From assembly GCF_037975245.1 (NCBI RefSeq), contig NC_092564.1, positions 8,961,984 to 9,025,983 on the forward strand: a stretch of 64,000 bases of DNA. The letters run 5' to 3'. The notes beneath the pieces are model-generated. The model was not told where the DNA came from, ran no database searches, and saw only the letters and a list, made by a program, of their open reading frames with translations. The first letter of the stretch is position 1. The number at the start of each line of letters is the position of its first letter. This DNA comes from Apostichopus japonicus (taxonomy: Eukaryota > Echinodermata > Holothuroidea > Aspidochirotida > Stichopodidae). The position numbers and the translations under genes are program-made. Shown here piece after piece: positions 12,701 through 27,700 of this stretch.

Positions 12701-15700
12701 GTAGATAACATGGTTGTTTCAGAATCCGTAGAACTAACAGTTGTTCCTTCAAGAGATGTCGTCTCCAGTGTAGATGTTATTTCTCCTGACGATGTAGATT
12801 CACTTGTCTCTGTCTGAGAGGTGGCAGATCTAGTGCTTACGAGACTAGACAGTGGCTGGCTTGTAACCTCAGGACTGCTGCTGTCAGACAGTGTTGTAAC
12901 CGTGGCTGACGTATATGTCGTTGTAACTTGTTCCGTACTGAAGGACTCAACAGTAGAGCCTGTGGTCGTCTGGGAGCTTGTTCCAAAGGTAGTCGTCTCC
13001 GAAGAAGCGGTCGTCTCTGGAGTTGAGACACTTTCGGTTGTTTCTACAGTTGTCTGAGAACCTCTGGTACTTTTCCCTACTGAACTGGTCTCTTCTGGAC
13101 TAGCAGTGGAATAGGTGCTGCTTTCTACAGATTTGGTAGATAACATGGTTGTTTCAGAATCCGTAGAACTAACAGTTGTTCCTTCAAGAGATGTCGTCTC
13201 CAGTGTAGATGTTATTTCTCCTGACGATGTAGATTCACTTGTCTCTGTCTGAGAGGTGGCAGATCTAGTGCTTACGAGACTAGACAGTGGCTGGCTTGTA
13301 ACCTCAGGACTGCTGCTGTCAGACAGTGTTGTAACCGTGGCTGACCTATATGTCGTTGTAACTTGTTCCGTACTGAAGGACTCAACAGTAGAGCCTGTGG
13401 TCGTCTCGGAGCTTGTTCCAAAGGTAGTCGTCTCCGAAGAAGCGGTCGTCTCTGGAGTTGAGACACTTTCGGTTGTTTCTACAGTTGTCTGAGAACCTCT
13501 GGTACTTTTCCCTACTGAACTGGTCTCTTCTGGACTAGCAGTGGAATAGGTGCTGCTTTCTACAGATTTGGTAGATAACATGGTTGTTTCAGAATCCGTA
13601 GAACTAACAGTTGTTCCTTCAAGAGATGTCGTCTCCAGTGTAGATGTTATTTCTCCTGACGATGTAGATTCACTTGTCTCTGTCTGAGAGGTGGCAGATC
13701 TAGTGCTTACGAGACTAGACAGTGGCTGGCTTGTAACCTCAGGACTGCTGCTGTCAGACAGTGTTGTAACCGTGGCTGACGTATATGTCGTTGTAACTTG
13801 TTCCGTACTGAAGGACTCAACAGTAGAGCCTGTGGTCGTCTGGGAGCTTGTTCCAAAGGTAGTCGTCTCCGAAGAAGCGGTCGTCTCTGGAGTTGAGACA
13901 CTTTCGGTTGTTTCTACAGTTGTCTGAGAACCTCTGGTACTTTTCCCTACTGAACTGGTCTCTTCTGGACTAGCAGTGGAATAGGTGCTGCTTTCTACAG
14001 ATTTGGTAGATAACATGGTTGTTTCAGAATCCGTAGAACTAACAGTTGTTCCTTCAAGAGATGTCGTTGTAACCGTGGCTGACGTATATGGACCGGTCGT
14101 TGTAACTTGTTCCGTACTGAAGGACTCAACAGTAGAGCCTGTGGTCGTCTCGGAGCTTGTTCCAAAGGTAGTCGTCTCCGAAGAAGCGGTCGTCTCTGGA
14201 GTTGAGACACTTTCGGTTGTTTCTACAGTTGTCTGAGAACCTCTGGTACTTTTCCCTACTGAACTGGTCTCTTCTGGACTAGCAGTGGAATAGGTGCTGC
14301 TTTCTACAGATTTGGTAGATAACATGGTTGTTTCAGAATCCGTAGAACTAACAGTTGTTCCTTCAAGAGATGTCGTCTCCAGTGTAGATGTTATTTCTCC
14401 TGACGATGTAGATTCACTTGTCTCTGTCTGAGAGGTGGCAGATCTAGTGCTTACGAGACTAGACAGTGGCTGGCTTGTAACCTCAGGACTGCTGCTGTCA
14501 GACAGTGTTGTAACCGTGGCTGACGTATATGTCGTTGTAACTTGTTCCGTACTGAAGGACTCAACAGTAGAGCCTGTGGTCGTCTGGGAGCTTGTTCCAA
14601 AGGTAGTCGTCTCCGAAGAAGCGGTCGTCTCTGGAGTTGAGACACTTTCGGTTGTTTCTACAGTTGTCTGAGAACCTCTGGTACTTTTCCCTACTGAACT
14701 GGTCTCTTCTGGACTAGCAGTGGAATAGGTGCTGCTTTCTACAGATTTGGTAGATAACATGGTTGTTTCAGAATCCGTAGAACTAACAGTTGTTCCTTCA
14801 AGAGATGTCGTCTCCAGTGTAGATGTTATTTCTCCTGACGATGTAGATTCACTTGTCTCTGTCTGAGAGGTGGCAGATCTAGTGCTTACGAGACTAGACA
14901 GTGGCTGGCTTGTAACCTCAGGACTGCTGCTGTCAGACAGTGTTGTAACCGTGGCTGACGTATATGTCGTTGTAACTTGTTCCGTACTGAAGGACTCAAC
15001 AGTAGAGCCTGTGGTCGTCTGGGAGCTTGTTCCAAAGGTAGTCGTCTCCGAAGAAGCGGTCGTCTCTGGAGTTGAGACACTTTCGGTTGTTTCTACAGTT
15101 GTCTGAGAACCTCTGGTACTTTTCCCTACTGAACTGGTCTCTTCTGGACTAGCAGTGGAATAGGTGCTGCTTTCTACAGATTTGGTAGATAACATGGTTG
15201 TTTCAGAATCCGTAGAACTAACAGTTGTTCCTTCAAGAGATGTCGTCTCCAGTGTAGATGTTATTTCTCCTGACGATGTAGATTCACTTGTCTCTGTCTG
15301 AGAGGTGGCAGATCTAGTGCTTACGAGACTAGACAGTGGCTGGCTTGTAACCTCAGGACTGCTGCTGTCAGACAGTGTTGTAACCGTGGCTGACGTATAT
15401 GGACCGGTCGTTGTAACTTGTTCCGTACTGAAGGACTCAACAGTAGAGCCTGTGGTCGTCTCGGAGCTTGTTCCAAAGGTAGTCGTCTCCGAAGAAGCGG
15501 TCGTCTCTGGAGTTGAGACACTTTCGGTTGTTTCTACAGTTGTCTGAGAACCTCTGGTACTTTTCCCTACTGAACTGGTCTCTTCTGGACTAGCAGTGGA
15601 ATAGGTGCTGCTTTCTACAGATTTGGTAGATAACATGGTTGTTTCAGAATCCGTAGAACTAACAGTTGTTCCTTCAAGAGATGTCGTCTCCAGTGTAGAT

Positions 15701-18700
15701 GTTATTTCTCCTGACGATGTAGATTCACTTGTCTCTGTCTGAGAGGTGGCAGATCTAGTGCTTACGAGACTAGACAGTGGCTGGCTTGTAACCTCAGGAC
15801 TGCTGCTGTCAGACAGTGTTGTAACCGTGGCTGACGTATATGTCGTTGTAACTTGTTCCGTACTGAAGGACTCAACAGTAGAGCCTGTGGTCGTCTCGGA
15901 GCTTGTTCCAAAGGTAGTCGTCTCCGAAGAAGCGGTCGTCTCTGGAGTTGAGACACTTTCGGTTGTTTCTACAGTTGTCTGAGAACCTCTGGTACTTTTC
16001 CCTACTGAACTGGTCTCTTCTGGACTAGCAGTGGAATAGGTGCTGCTTTCTACAGATTTGGTAGATAACATGGTTGTTTCAGAATCCGTAGAACTAACAG
16101 TTGTTCCTTCAAGAGATGTCGTCTCCAGTGTAGATGTTATTTCTCCTGACGATGTAGATTCACTTGTCTCTGTCTGAGAGGTGGCAGATCTAGTGCTTAC
16201 GAGACTAGACAGTGGCTGGCTTGTAACCTCAGGACTGCTGCTGTCAGACAGTGTTGTAACCGTGGCTGACGTATATGGACCGGTCGTTGTAACTTGTTCC
16301 GTACTGAAGGACTCAACAGTAGAGCCTGTGGTCGTCTCGGAGCTTGTTCCAAAGGTAGTCGTCTCCGAAGAAGCGGTCGTCTCTGGAGTTGAGACACTTT
16401 CGGTTGTTTCTACAGTTGTCTGAGAACCTCTGGTACTTTTCCCTACTGAACTGGTCTCTTCTGGACTAGCAGTGGAATAGGTGCTGCTTTCTACAGATTT
16501 GGTAGATAACATGGTTGTTTCAGAATCCGTAGAACTAACAGTTGTTCCTTCAAGAGATGTCGTCTCCAGTGTAGATGTTATTTCTCCTGACGATGTAGAT
16601 TCACTTGTCTCTGTCTGAGAGGTGGCAGATCTAGTGCTTACGAGACTAGACAGTGGCTGGCTTGTAACCTCAGGACTGCTGCTGTCAGACAGTGTTGTAA
16701 CCGTGGCTGACGTATATGGACCGGTCGTTGTAACTTGTTCCGTACTGAAGGACTCAACAGTAGAGCCTGTGGTCGTCTGGGAGCTTGTTCCAAAGGTAGT
16801 CGTCTCCGAAGAAGCGGTCGTCTCTGGAGTTGAGACACTTTCGGTTGTTTCTACAGTTGTCTGAGAACCTCTGGTACTTTTCCCTACTGAACTGGTCTCT
16901 TCTGGACTAGCAGTGGAATAGGTGCTGCTTTCTACAGATTTGGTAGATAACATGGTTGTTTCAGAATCCGTAGAACTAACAGTTGTTCCTTCAAGAGATG
17001 TCGTCTCCAGTGTAGATGTTATTTCTCCTGACGATGTAGATTCACTTGTCTCTGTCTGAGAGGTGGCAGATCTAGTGCTTACGAGACTAGACAGTGGCTG
17101 GCTTGTAACCTCAGGACTGCTGCTGTCAGACAGTGTTGTAACCGTGGCTGACGTATATGTCGTTGTAACTTGTTCCGTACTGAAGGACTCAACAGTAGAG
17201 CCTGTGGTCGTCTCGGAGCTTGTTCCAAAGGTAGTCGTCTCCGAAGAAGCGGTCGTCTCTGGAGTTGAGACACTTTCGGTTGTTTCTACAGTTGTCTGAG
17301 AACCTCTGGTACTTTTCCCTACTGAACTGGTCTCTTCTGGACTAGCAGTGGAATAGGTGCTGCTTTCTACAGATTTGGTAGATAACATGGTTGTTTCAGA
17401 ATCCGTAGAACTAACAGTTGTTCCTTCAAGAGATGTCGCCTCCAGTGTAGATGTTATTTCTCCTGACGATGTAGATTCACTTGTCTCTGTCTGAGAGGTG
17501 GCAGATCTAGTGCTTACGAGACTAGACAGTGGCTGGCTTGTAACCTCAGGACTGCTGCTGTCAGACAGTGTTGTAACCGTGGCTGACGTATATGTCGTTG
17601 TAACTTGTTCCGTACTGAAGGACTCAACAGTAGAGCCTGTGGTCGTCTCGGAGCTTGTTCCAAAGGTAGTCGTCTCCGAAGAAGCGGTCGTCTCTGGAGT
17701 TGAGACACTTTCGGTTGTTTCTACAGTTGTCTGAGAACCTCTGGTACTTTTCCCTACTGAACTGGTCTCTTCTGGACTAGCAGTGGAATAGGTGCTGCTT
17801 TCTACAGATTTGGTAGATAACATGGTTGTTTCAGAATCCGTAGAACTAACAGTTGTTCCTTCAAGAGATGTCGTCTCCAGTGTAGATGTTATTTCTCCTG
17901 ACGATGTAGATTCACTTGTCTCTGTCTGAGAGGTGGCAGATCTAGTGCTTACGAGACTAGACAGTGGCTGGCTTGTAACCTCAGGACTGCTGCTGTCAGA
18001 CAGTGTTGTAACCGTGGCTGACGTATATGTCGTTGTAACTTGTTCCGTACTGAAGGACTCAACAGTAGAGCCTGTGGTCGTCTGGGAGCTTGTTCCAAAG
18101 GTAGTCGTCTCCGAAGAAGCGGTCGTCTCTGGAGTTGAGACACTTTCGGTTGTTTCTACAGTTGTCTGAGAACCTCTGGTACTTTTCCCTACTGAACTGG
18201 TCTCTTCTGGACTAGCAGTGGAATAGGTGCTGCTTTCTACAGATTTGGTAGATAACATGGTTGTTTCAGAATCCGTAGAACTAACAGTTGTTCCTTCAAG
18301 AGATGTCGTCTCCAGTGTAGATGTTATTTCTCCTGACGATGTAGATTCACTTGTCTCTGTCTGAGAGGTGGCAGATCTAGTGCTTACGAGACTAGACAGT
18401 GGCTGGCTTGTAACCTCAGGACTGCTGCTGTCAGACAGTGTTGTAACCGTGGCTGACGTATATGTCGTTGTAACTTGTTCCGTACTGAAGGACTCAACAG
18501 TAGAGCCTGTGGTCGTCTCGGAGCTTGTTCCAAAGGTAGTCGTCTCCGAAGAAGCGGTCGTCTCTGGAGTTGAGACACTTTCGGTTGTTTCTACAGTTGT
18601 CTGAGAACCTCTGGTACTTTTCCCTACTGAACTGGTCTCTTCTGGACTAGCAGTGGAATAGGTGCTGCTTTCTACAGATTTGGTAGATAACATGGTTGTT

Positions 18701-21700
18701 TCAGAATCCGTAGAACTAACAGTTGTTCCTTCAAGAGATGTCGTCTCCAGTGTAGATGTTATTTCTCCTGACGATGTAGATTCACTTGTCTCTGTCTGAG
18801 AGGTGGCAGATCTAGTGCTTACGAGACTAGACAGTGGCTGGCTTGTAACCTCAGGACTGCTGCTGTCAGACAGTGTTGTAACCGTGGCTGACGTATATGT
18901 CGTTGTAACTTGTTCCGTACTGAAGGACTCAACAGTAGAGCCTGTGGTCGTCTCGGAGCTTGTTCCAAAGGTAGTCGTCTCCGAAGAAGCGGTCGTCTCT
19001 GGAGTTGAGACACTTTCGGTTGTTTCTACAGTTGTCTGAGAACCTCTGGTACTTTTCCCTACTGAACTGGTCTCTTCTGGACTAGCAGTGGAATAGGTGC
19101 TGCTTTCTACAGATTTGGTAGATAACATGGTTGTTTCAGAATCCGTAGAACTAACAGTTGTTCCTTCAAGAGATGTCGTCTCCAGTGTAGATGTTATTTC
19201 TCCTGACGATGTAGATTCACTTGTCTCTGTCTGAGAGGTGGCAGATCTAGTGCTTACGAGACTAGACAGTGGCTGGCTTGTAACCTCAGGACTGCTGCTG
19301 TCAGACAGTGTTGTAACCGTGGCTGACGTATATGTCGTTGTAACTTGTTCCGTACTGAAGGACTCAACAGTAGAGCCTGTGGTCGTCTCGGAGCTTGTTC
19401 CAAAGGTAGTCGTCTCCGAAGAAGCGGTCGTCTCTGGAGTTGAGACACTTTCGGTTGTTTCTACAGTTGTCTGAGAACCTCTGGTACTTTTCCCTACTGA
19501 ACTGGTCTCTTCTGGACTAGCAGTGGAATAGGTGCTGCTTTCTACAGATTTGGTAGATAACATGGTTGTTTCAGAATCCGTAGAACTAACAGTTGTTCCT
19601 TCAAGAGATGTCGTCTCCAGTGTAGATGTTATTTCTCCTGACGATGTAGATTCACTTGTCTCTGTCTGAGAGGTGGCAGATCTAGTGCTTACGAGACTAG
19701 ACAGTGGCTGGCTTGTAACCTCAGGACTGCTGCTGTCAGACAGTGTTGTAACCGTGGCTGACGTATATGTCGTTGTAACTTGTTCCGTACTGAAGGACTC
19801 AACAGTAGAGCCTGTGGTCGTCTCGGAGCTTGTTCCAAAGGTAGTCGTCTCCGAAGAAGCGGTCGTCTCTGGAGTTGAGACACTTTCGGTTGTTTCTACA
19901 GTTGTCTGAGAACCTCTGGTACTTTTCCCTACTGAACTGGTCTCTTCTGGACTAGCAGTGGAATAGGTGCTGCTTTCTACAGATTTGGTAGATAACATGG
20001 TTGTTTCAGAATCCGTAGAACTAACAGTTGTTCCTTCAAGAGATGTCGTCTCCAGTGTAGATGTTATTTCTCCTGACGATGTAGATTCACTTGTCTCTGT
20101 CTGAGAGGTGGCAGATCTAGTGCTTACGAGACTAGACAGTGGCTGGCTTGTAACCTCAGGACTGCTGCTGTCAGACAGTGTTGTAACCGTGGCTGACGTA
20201 TATGGACCGGTCGTTGTAACTTGTTCCGTACTGAAGGACTCAACAGTAGAGCCTGTGGTCGTCTCGGAGCTTGTTCCAAAGGTAGTCGTCTCCGAAGAAG
20301 CGGTCGTCTCTGGAGTTGAGACACTTTCGGTTGTTTCTACAGTTGTCTGAGAACCTCTGGTACTTTTCCCTACAGAACTGGTCTCTTCTGGACTAGCAGT
20401 GGAATAGGTGCTGCTTTCTACAGATTTGGTAGATAACATGGTTGTTTCAGAATCCGTAGAACTAACAGTTGTTCCTTCAAGAGATGTCGTCTCCAGTGTA
20501 GATGTTATTTCTCCTGACGATGTAGATTCACTTGTCTCTGTCTGAGAGGTGGCAGATCTAGTGCTTACGAGACTAGACAGTGGCTGGCTTGTAACCTCAG
20601 GACTGCTGCTGTCAGACAGTGTTGTAACCGTGGCTGACGTATATGGACCGGTCGTTGTAACTTGTTCCGTACTGAAGGACTCAACAGTAGAGCCTGTGGT
20701 CGTCTCGGAGCTTGTTCCAAAGGTAGTCGTCTCCGAAGAAGCGGTCGTCTCTGGAGTTGAGACACTTTCGGTTGTTTCTACAGTTGTCTGAGAACCTCTG
20801 GTACTTTTCCCTACTGAACTGGTCTCTTCTGGACTAGCAGTGGAATAGGTGCTGCTTTCTACAGATTTGGTAGATAACATGGTTGTTTCAGAATCCGTAG
20901 AACTAACAGTTGTTCCTTCAAGAGATGTCGTCTCCAGTGTAGATGTTATTTCTCCTGACGATGTAGATTCACTTGTCTCTGTCTGAGAGGTGGCAGATCT
21001 AGTGCTTACGAGACTAGACAGTGGCTGGCTTGTAACCTCAGGACTGCTGCTGTCAGACAGTGTTGTAACCGTGGCTGACGTATATGGACCGGTCGTTGTA
21101 ACTTGTTCCGTACTGAAGGACTCAACAGTAGAGCCTGTGGTCGTCTCGGAGCTTGTTCCAAAGGTAGTCGTCTCCGAAGAAGCGGTCGTCTCTGGAGTTG
21201 AGACACTTTCGGTTGTTTCTACAGTTGTCTGAGAACCTCTGGTACTTTTCCCTACTGAACTGGTCTCTTCTGGACTAGCAGTGGAATAGGTGTTGCTTTC
21301 TACAGATTTGGTAGATAACATGGTGGTTTCAGAATCCGTAGAACTAACAGTTGTTCCTTCAAGAGATGTTGTCTCCAGTGTAGATGTTATTTCTCCTGAC
21401 GATGTAGATTCACTTGTCTCTGTCTGAGAGGTGGCAGATCTAGTGCTTACGAGACTAGACAGTGGCTGGCTTGTAACCTCAGGACTGCTGCTGTCAGACA
21501 GTGTTGTAACCGTGGCTGACGTATATGGACCGGTCGTTGTAACTTGTTCCGTACTGAAGGACTCAACAGTAGAGCCTGTGGTCGTCTCGGAGCTTGTTCC
21601 AAAGGTAGTCGTCTCCGAAGAAGCGGTCGTCTCTGGAGTTGAGACACTTTCGGTTGTTTCTACAGTTGTCTGAGAACCTCTGGTACTTTTCCCTACTGAA

Positions 21701-24700
21701 CTGGTCTCTTCTGGACTAGCAGTGGAATAGGTGCTGCTTTCTACAGATTTGGTAGATAACATGGTTGTTTCAGAATCCGTAGAACTAACAGTTGTTCCTT
21801 CAAGAGATGTCGTCTCCAGTGTAGATGTTATTTCTCCTGACGATGTAGATTCACTTGTCTCTGTCTGAGAGGTGGCAGATCTAGTGCTTACGAGACTAGA
21901 CAGTGGCTGGCTTGTAACCTCAGGACTGCTGCTGTCAGACAGTGTTGTAACCGTGGCTGACGTATATGGACCGGTCGTTGTAACTTGTTCCGTACTGAAG
22001 GACTCAACAGTAGAGCCTGTGGTCGTCTCGGAGCTTGTTCCAAAGGTAGTCGTCTCCGAAGAAGCGGTCGTCTCTGGAGTTGAGACACTTTCGGTTGTTT
22101 CTACAGTTGTCTGAGAACCTCTGGTACTTTTCCCTACTGAACTGGTCTCTTCTGGACTAGCAGTGGAATAGGTGCTGCTTTCTACAGATTTGGTAGATAA
22201 CATGGTTGTTTCAGAATCCGTAGAACTAACAGTTGTTCCTTCAAGAGATGTCGCCTCCAGTGTAGATGTTATTTCTCCTGACGATGTAGATTCACTTGTC
22301 TCTGTCGGAGAGGTGGCAGATCTAGTGCTTACGAGACTAGACAGTGGCTGGCTTGTAACCTCAGGACTGCTGCTGTCAGACAGTGTTGTAACCGTGGCTG
22401 ACGTATATGGACCGGTCGTTGTAACTTGTTCCGTACTGAAGGACTCAACAGTAGAGCCTGTGGTCGTCTCGGAGCTTGTTCCAAAGGTAGTCGTCTCCGA
22501 AGAAGCGGTCGTCTCTGGAGTTGAGACACTTTCGGTTGTTTCTACAGTTGTCTGAGAACCTCTGGTACTTTTCCCTACTGAACTGGTCTCTTCTGGACTA
22601 GCAGTGGAATAGGTGCTGCTTTCTACATATTTGGTAGATAACATGGTTGTTTCAGAATCCGTAGAACTAACAGTTGTTCCTTCAAGAGATGTCGTCTCCA
22701 GTGTAGATGTTATTTCTCCTGACGATGTAGATTCACTTGTCTCTGTCTGAGAGGTGGCAGATCTAGTGCTTACGAGACTAGACAGTGGCTGGCTTGTAAC
22801 CTCAGGACTGCTGCTGTCAGACAGTGTTGTAACCGTGGCTGACGTATATGGACCGGTCGTTGTAACTTGTTCCGTACTGAAGGACTCAACAGTAGAGCCT
22901 GTGGTCGTCTCGGAGCTTGTTCCAAAGGTAGTCGTCTCCGAAGAAGCGGTCGTCTCTGGAGTTGAGACACTTTCGGTTGTTTCTACAGTTGTCTGAGAAC
23001 CTCTGGTACTTTTCCCTACTGAACTGGTCTCTTCTGGACTAGCAGTGGAATAGGTGCTGCTTTCTACAGATTTGGTAGATAACATGGTTGTTTCAGAATC
23101 CGTAGAACTAACAGTTGTTCCTTCAAGAGATGTCGTCTCCAGTGTAGATGTTATTTCTCCTGACGATGTAGATTCACTTGTCTCTGTCTGAGAGGTGGCA
23201 GATCTAGTGCTTACGAGACTAGACAGTGGCTGGCTTGTAACCTCAGGACTGCTGCTGTCAGACAGTGTTGTAACCGTGGCTGACGTATATGGACCGGTCG
23301 TTGTAACTTGTTCCGTACTGAAGGACTCAACAGTAGAGCCTGTGGTCGTCTCGGAGCTTGTTCCAAAGGTAGTCGTCTCCGAAGAAGCGGTCGTCTCTGG
23401 AGTTGAGACACTTTCGGTTGTTTCTACAGTTGTCTGAGAACCTCTGGTACTTTTCCCTACTGAACTGGTCTCTTCTGGACTAGCAGTGGAATAGGTGCTG
23501 CTTTCTACAGATTTGGTAGATAACATGGTTGTTTCAGAATCCGTGGAACTAACAGTTGTTCCTTCAAGAGATGTCGTCTCCAGTGTAGATGTTATTTCTC
23601 CTGACGATGTAGATTCACTTGTCTCTGTCTGAGAGGTGGCAGATCTAGTGCTTACGAGACTAGACAGTGGCTGGCTTGTAACCTCAGGACTGCTGCTGTC
23701 AGACAGTGTTGTAACCGTGGCTGACGTATATGTCGTTGTAACTTGTTCCGTACTGAAGGACTCAACAGTAGAGCCTGTGGTCGTCTCGGAGCTTGTTCCA
23801 AAGGTAGTCGTCTCCGAAGAAGCGGTCGTCTCTGGAGTTGAGACACTTTCGGTTGTTTCTACAGTTGTCTGAGAACCTCTGGTACTTTTCCCTACTGAAC
23901 TGGTCTCTTCTGGACTAGCAGTGGAATAGGTGCTGCTTTCTACATATTTGGTAGATAACATGGTTGTTTCAGAATCCGTAGAACTAACAGTTGTTCCTTC
24001 AAGAGATGTCGTCTCCAGTGTAGATGTTATTTCTCCTGACGATGTAGATTCACTTGTCTCTGTCTGAGAGGTGGCAGATCTAGTGCTTACGAGACTAGAC
24101 AGTGGCTGGCTTGTAACCTCAGGACTGCTGCTGTCAGACAGTGTTGTAACCGTGGCTGACGTATATGGACCGGTCGTTGTAACTTGTTCCGTACTGAAGG
24201 ACTCAACAGTAGAGCCTGTGGTCGTCTCGGAGCTTGTTCCAAAGGTAGTCGTCTCCGAAGAAGCGGTCGTCTCTGGAGTTGAGACACTTTCGGTTGTTTC
24301 TACAGTTGTCTGAGAACCTCTGGTACTTTTCCCTACTGAACTGGTCTCTTCTGGACTAGCAGTGGAATAGGTGCTGCTTTCTACAGATTTGGTAGATAAC
24401 ATGGTTGTTTCAGAATCCGTAGAACTAACAGTTGTTCCTTCAAGAGATGTCGTCTCCAGTGTAGATGTTATTTCTCCTGACGATGTAGATTCACTTGTCT
24501 CTGTCTGAGAGGTGGCAGATCTAGTGCTTACGAGACTAGACAGTGGCTGGCTTGTAACCTCAGGACTGCTGCTGTCAGACAGTGTTGTAACCGTGGCTGA
24601 CGTATATGGACCGGTCGTTGTAACTTGTTCCGTACTGAAGGACTCAACAGTAGAGCCTGTGGTCGTCTCGGAGCTTGTTCCAAAGGTAGTCGTCTCCGAA

Positions 24701-27700
24701 GAAGCGGTCGTCTCTGGAGTTGAGACACTTTCGGTTGTTTCTACAGTTGTCTGAGACCCTCTGGTACTTTTCCCTACTGAACTGGTCTCTTCTGGACTAG
24801 CAGTGGAATAGGTGCTGCTTTCTACAGATTTGGTAGATAACATGGTTGTTTCAGAATCCGTAGAACTAACAGTTGTTCCTTCAAGAGATGTCGTCTCCAG
24901 TGTAGATGTTATTTCTCCTGACGATGTAGATTCACTTGTCTCTGTCTGAGAGGTGGCAGATCTAGTGCTTACGAGACTAGACAGTGGCTGGCTTGTAACC
25001 TCAGGACTGCTGCTGTCAGACAGTGTTGTAACCGTGGCTGACGTATATGGACCGGTCGTTGTAACTTGTTCCGTACTGAAGGACTCAACAGTAGAGCCTG
25101 TGGTCGTCTCGGAGCTTGTTCCAAAGGTAGTCGTCTCCGAAGAAGCGGTCGTCTCTGGAGTTGAGACACTTTCGGTTGTTTCTACAGTTGTCTGAGAACC
25201 TCTGGTACTTTTCCCTACTGAACTGGTCTCTTCTGGACTAGCAGTGGAATAGGTGCTGCTTTCTACAGATTTGGTAGATAACATGGTTGTTTCAGAATCC
25301 GTAGAACTAACAGTTGTTCCTTCAAGAGATGTCGCCTCCAGTGTAGATGTTATTTCTCCTGACGATGTAGATTCACTTGTCTCTGTCGGAGAGGTGGCAG
25401 ATCTAGTGCTTACGAGACTAGACAGTGGCTGGCTTGTAACCTCAGGACTGCTGCTGTCAGACAGTGTTGTAACCGTGGCTGACGTATATGGACCGGTCGT
25501 TGTAACTTGTTCCGTACTGAAGGACTCAACAGTAGAGCCTGTGGTCGTCTCGGAGCTTGTTCCAAAGGTAGTCGTCTCCGAAGAAGCGGTCGTCTCTGGA
25601 GTTGAGACACTTTCGGTTGTTTCTACAGTTGTCTGAGAACCTCTGGTACTTTTCCCTACTGAACTGGTCTCTTCTGGACTAGCAGTGGAATAGGTGCTGC
25701 TTTCTACATATTTGGTAGATAACATGGTTGTTTCAGAATCCGTAGAACTAACAGTTGTTCCTTCAAGAGATGTCGTCTCCAGTGTAGATGTTATTTCTCC
25801 TGACGATGTAGATTCACTTGTCTCTGTCTGAGAGGTGGCAGATCTAGTGCTTACGAGACTAGACAGTGGCTGGCTTGTAACCTCAGGACTGCTGCTGTCA
25901 GACAGTGTTGTAACCGTGGCTGACGTATATGGACCGGTCGTTGTAACTTGTTCCGTACTGAAGGACTCAACAGTAGAGCCTGTGGTCGTCTGGGAGCTTG
26001 TTCCAAAGGTAGTCGTCTCCGAAGAAGCGGTCGTCTCTGGAGTTGAGACACTTTCGGTTGTTTCTACAGTTGTCTGAGAACCTCTGGTACTTTTCCCTAC
26101 TGAACTGGTCTCTTCTGGACTAGCAGTGGAATAGGTGCTGCTTTCTACAGATTTGGTAGATAACATGGTTGTTTCAGAATCCGTAGAACTAACAGTTGTT
26201 CCTTCAAGAGATGTCGTCTCCAGTGTAGATGTTATTTCTCCTGACGATGTAGATTCACTTGTCTCTGTCTGAGAGGTGGCAGATCTAGTGCTTACGAGAC
26301 TAGACAGTGGCTGGCTTGTAACCTCAGGACTGCTGCTGTCAGACAGTGTTGTAACCGTGGCTGACGTATATGGACCGGTCGTTGTAACTTGTTCCGTACT
26401 GAAGGACTCAACAGTAGAGCCTGTGGTCGTCTCGGAGCTTGTTCCAAAGGTAGTCGTCTCCGAAGAAGCGGTCGTCTCTGGAGTTGAGACACTTTCGGTT
26501 GTTTCTACAGTTGTCTGAGAACCTCTGGTACTTTTCCCTACTGAACTGGTCTCTTCTGGACTAGCAGTGGAATAGGTGCTGCTTTCTACAGATTTGGTAG
26601 ATAACATGGTTGTTTCAGAATCCGTAGAACTAACAGTTGTTCCTTCAAGAGATGTCGTCTCCAGTGTAGATGTTATTTCTCCTGACGATGTAGATTCACT
26701 TGTCTCTGTCTGAGAGGTGGCAGATCTAGTGCTTACGAGACTAGACAGTGGCTGGCTTGTAACCTCAGGACTGCTGCTGTCAGACAGTGTTGTAACCGTG
26801 GCTGACGTATATGGACCGGTCGTTGTAACTTGTTCCGTACTGAAGGACTCAACAGTAGAGCCTGTGGTCGTCTCGGAGCTTGTTCCAAAGGTAGTCGTCT
26901 CCGAAGAAGCGGTCGTCTCTGGAGTTGAGACACTTTCGGTTGTTTCTACAGTTGTCTGAGAACCTCTGGTACTTTTCCCTACTGAACTGGTCTCTTCTGG
27001 ACTAGCAGTGGAATAGGTGCTGCTTTCTACAGATTTGGTAGATAACATGGTTGTTTCAGAATCCGTAGAACTAACAGTTGTTCCTTCAAGAGATGTCGTC
27101 TCCAGTGTAGATGTTATTTCTCCTGACGATGTAGATTCACTTGTCTCTGTCTGAGAGGTGGCAGATCTAGTGCTTACGAGACTAGACAGTGGCTGGCTTG
27201 TAACCTCAGGACTGCTGCTGTCAGACAGTGTTGTAACCGTGGCTGACGTATATGGACCGGTCGTTGTAACTTGTTCCGTACTGAAGGACTCAACAGTAGA
27301 GCCTGTGGTCGTCTCGGAGCTTGTTCCAAAGGTAGTCGTCTCCGAAGAAGCGGTCGTCTCTGGAGTTGAGACACTTTCGGTTGTTTCTACAGATGTCTGA
27401 GAACCTCTGGTACTTTTCCCTACAGAACTGGTCTCTTCTGGACTAGCAGTGGAATAGGTGCTGCTTTCTACAGATTTGGTAGATAACATGGTTGTTTCAG
27501 AATCCGTAGAACTAACAGTTGTTCCTTCAAGAGATGTCATCTCCAGTGTAGATGTTATTTCTCCTGACGATGTAGATTCACTTGTCTCTGTCTGAGAGGT
27601 GGCAGATCTAGTGCTTACGAGACTAGACAGTGGCTGGCTTGTAACCTCAGGACTGCTGCTGTCAGACAGTGTTGTAACCGTGGCTGACGTATATGGACCG

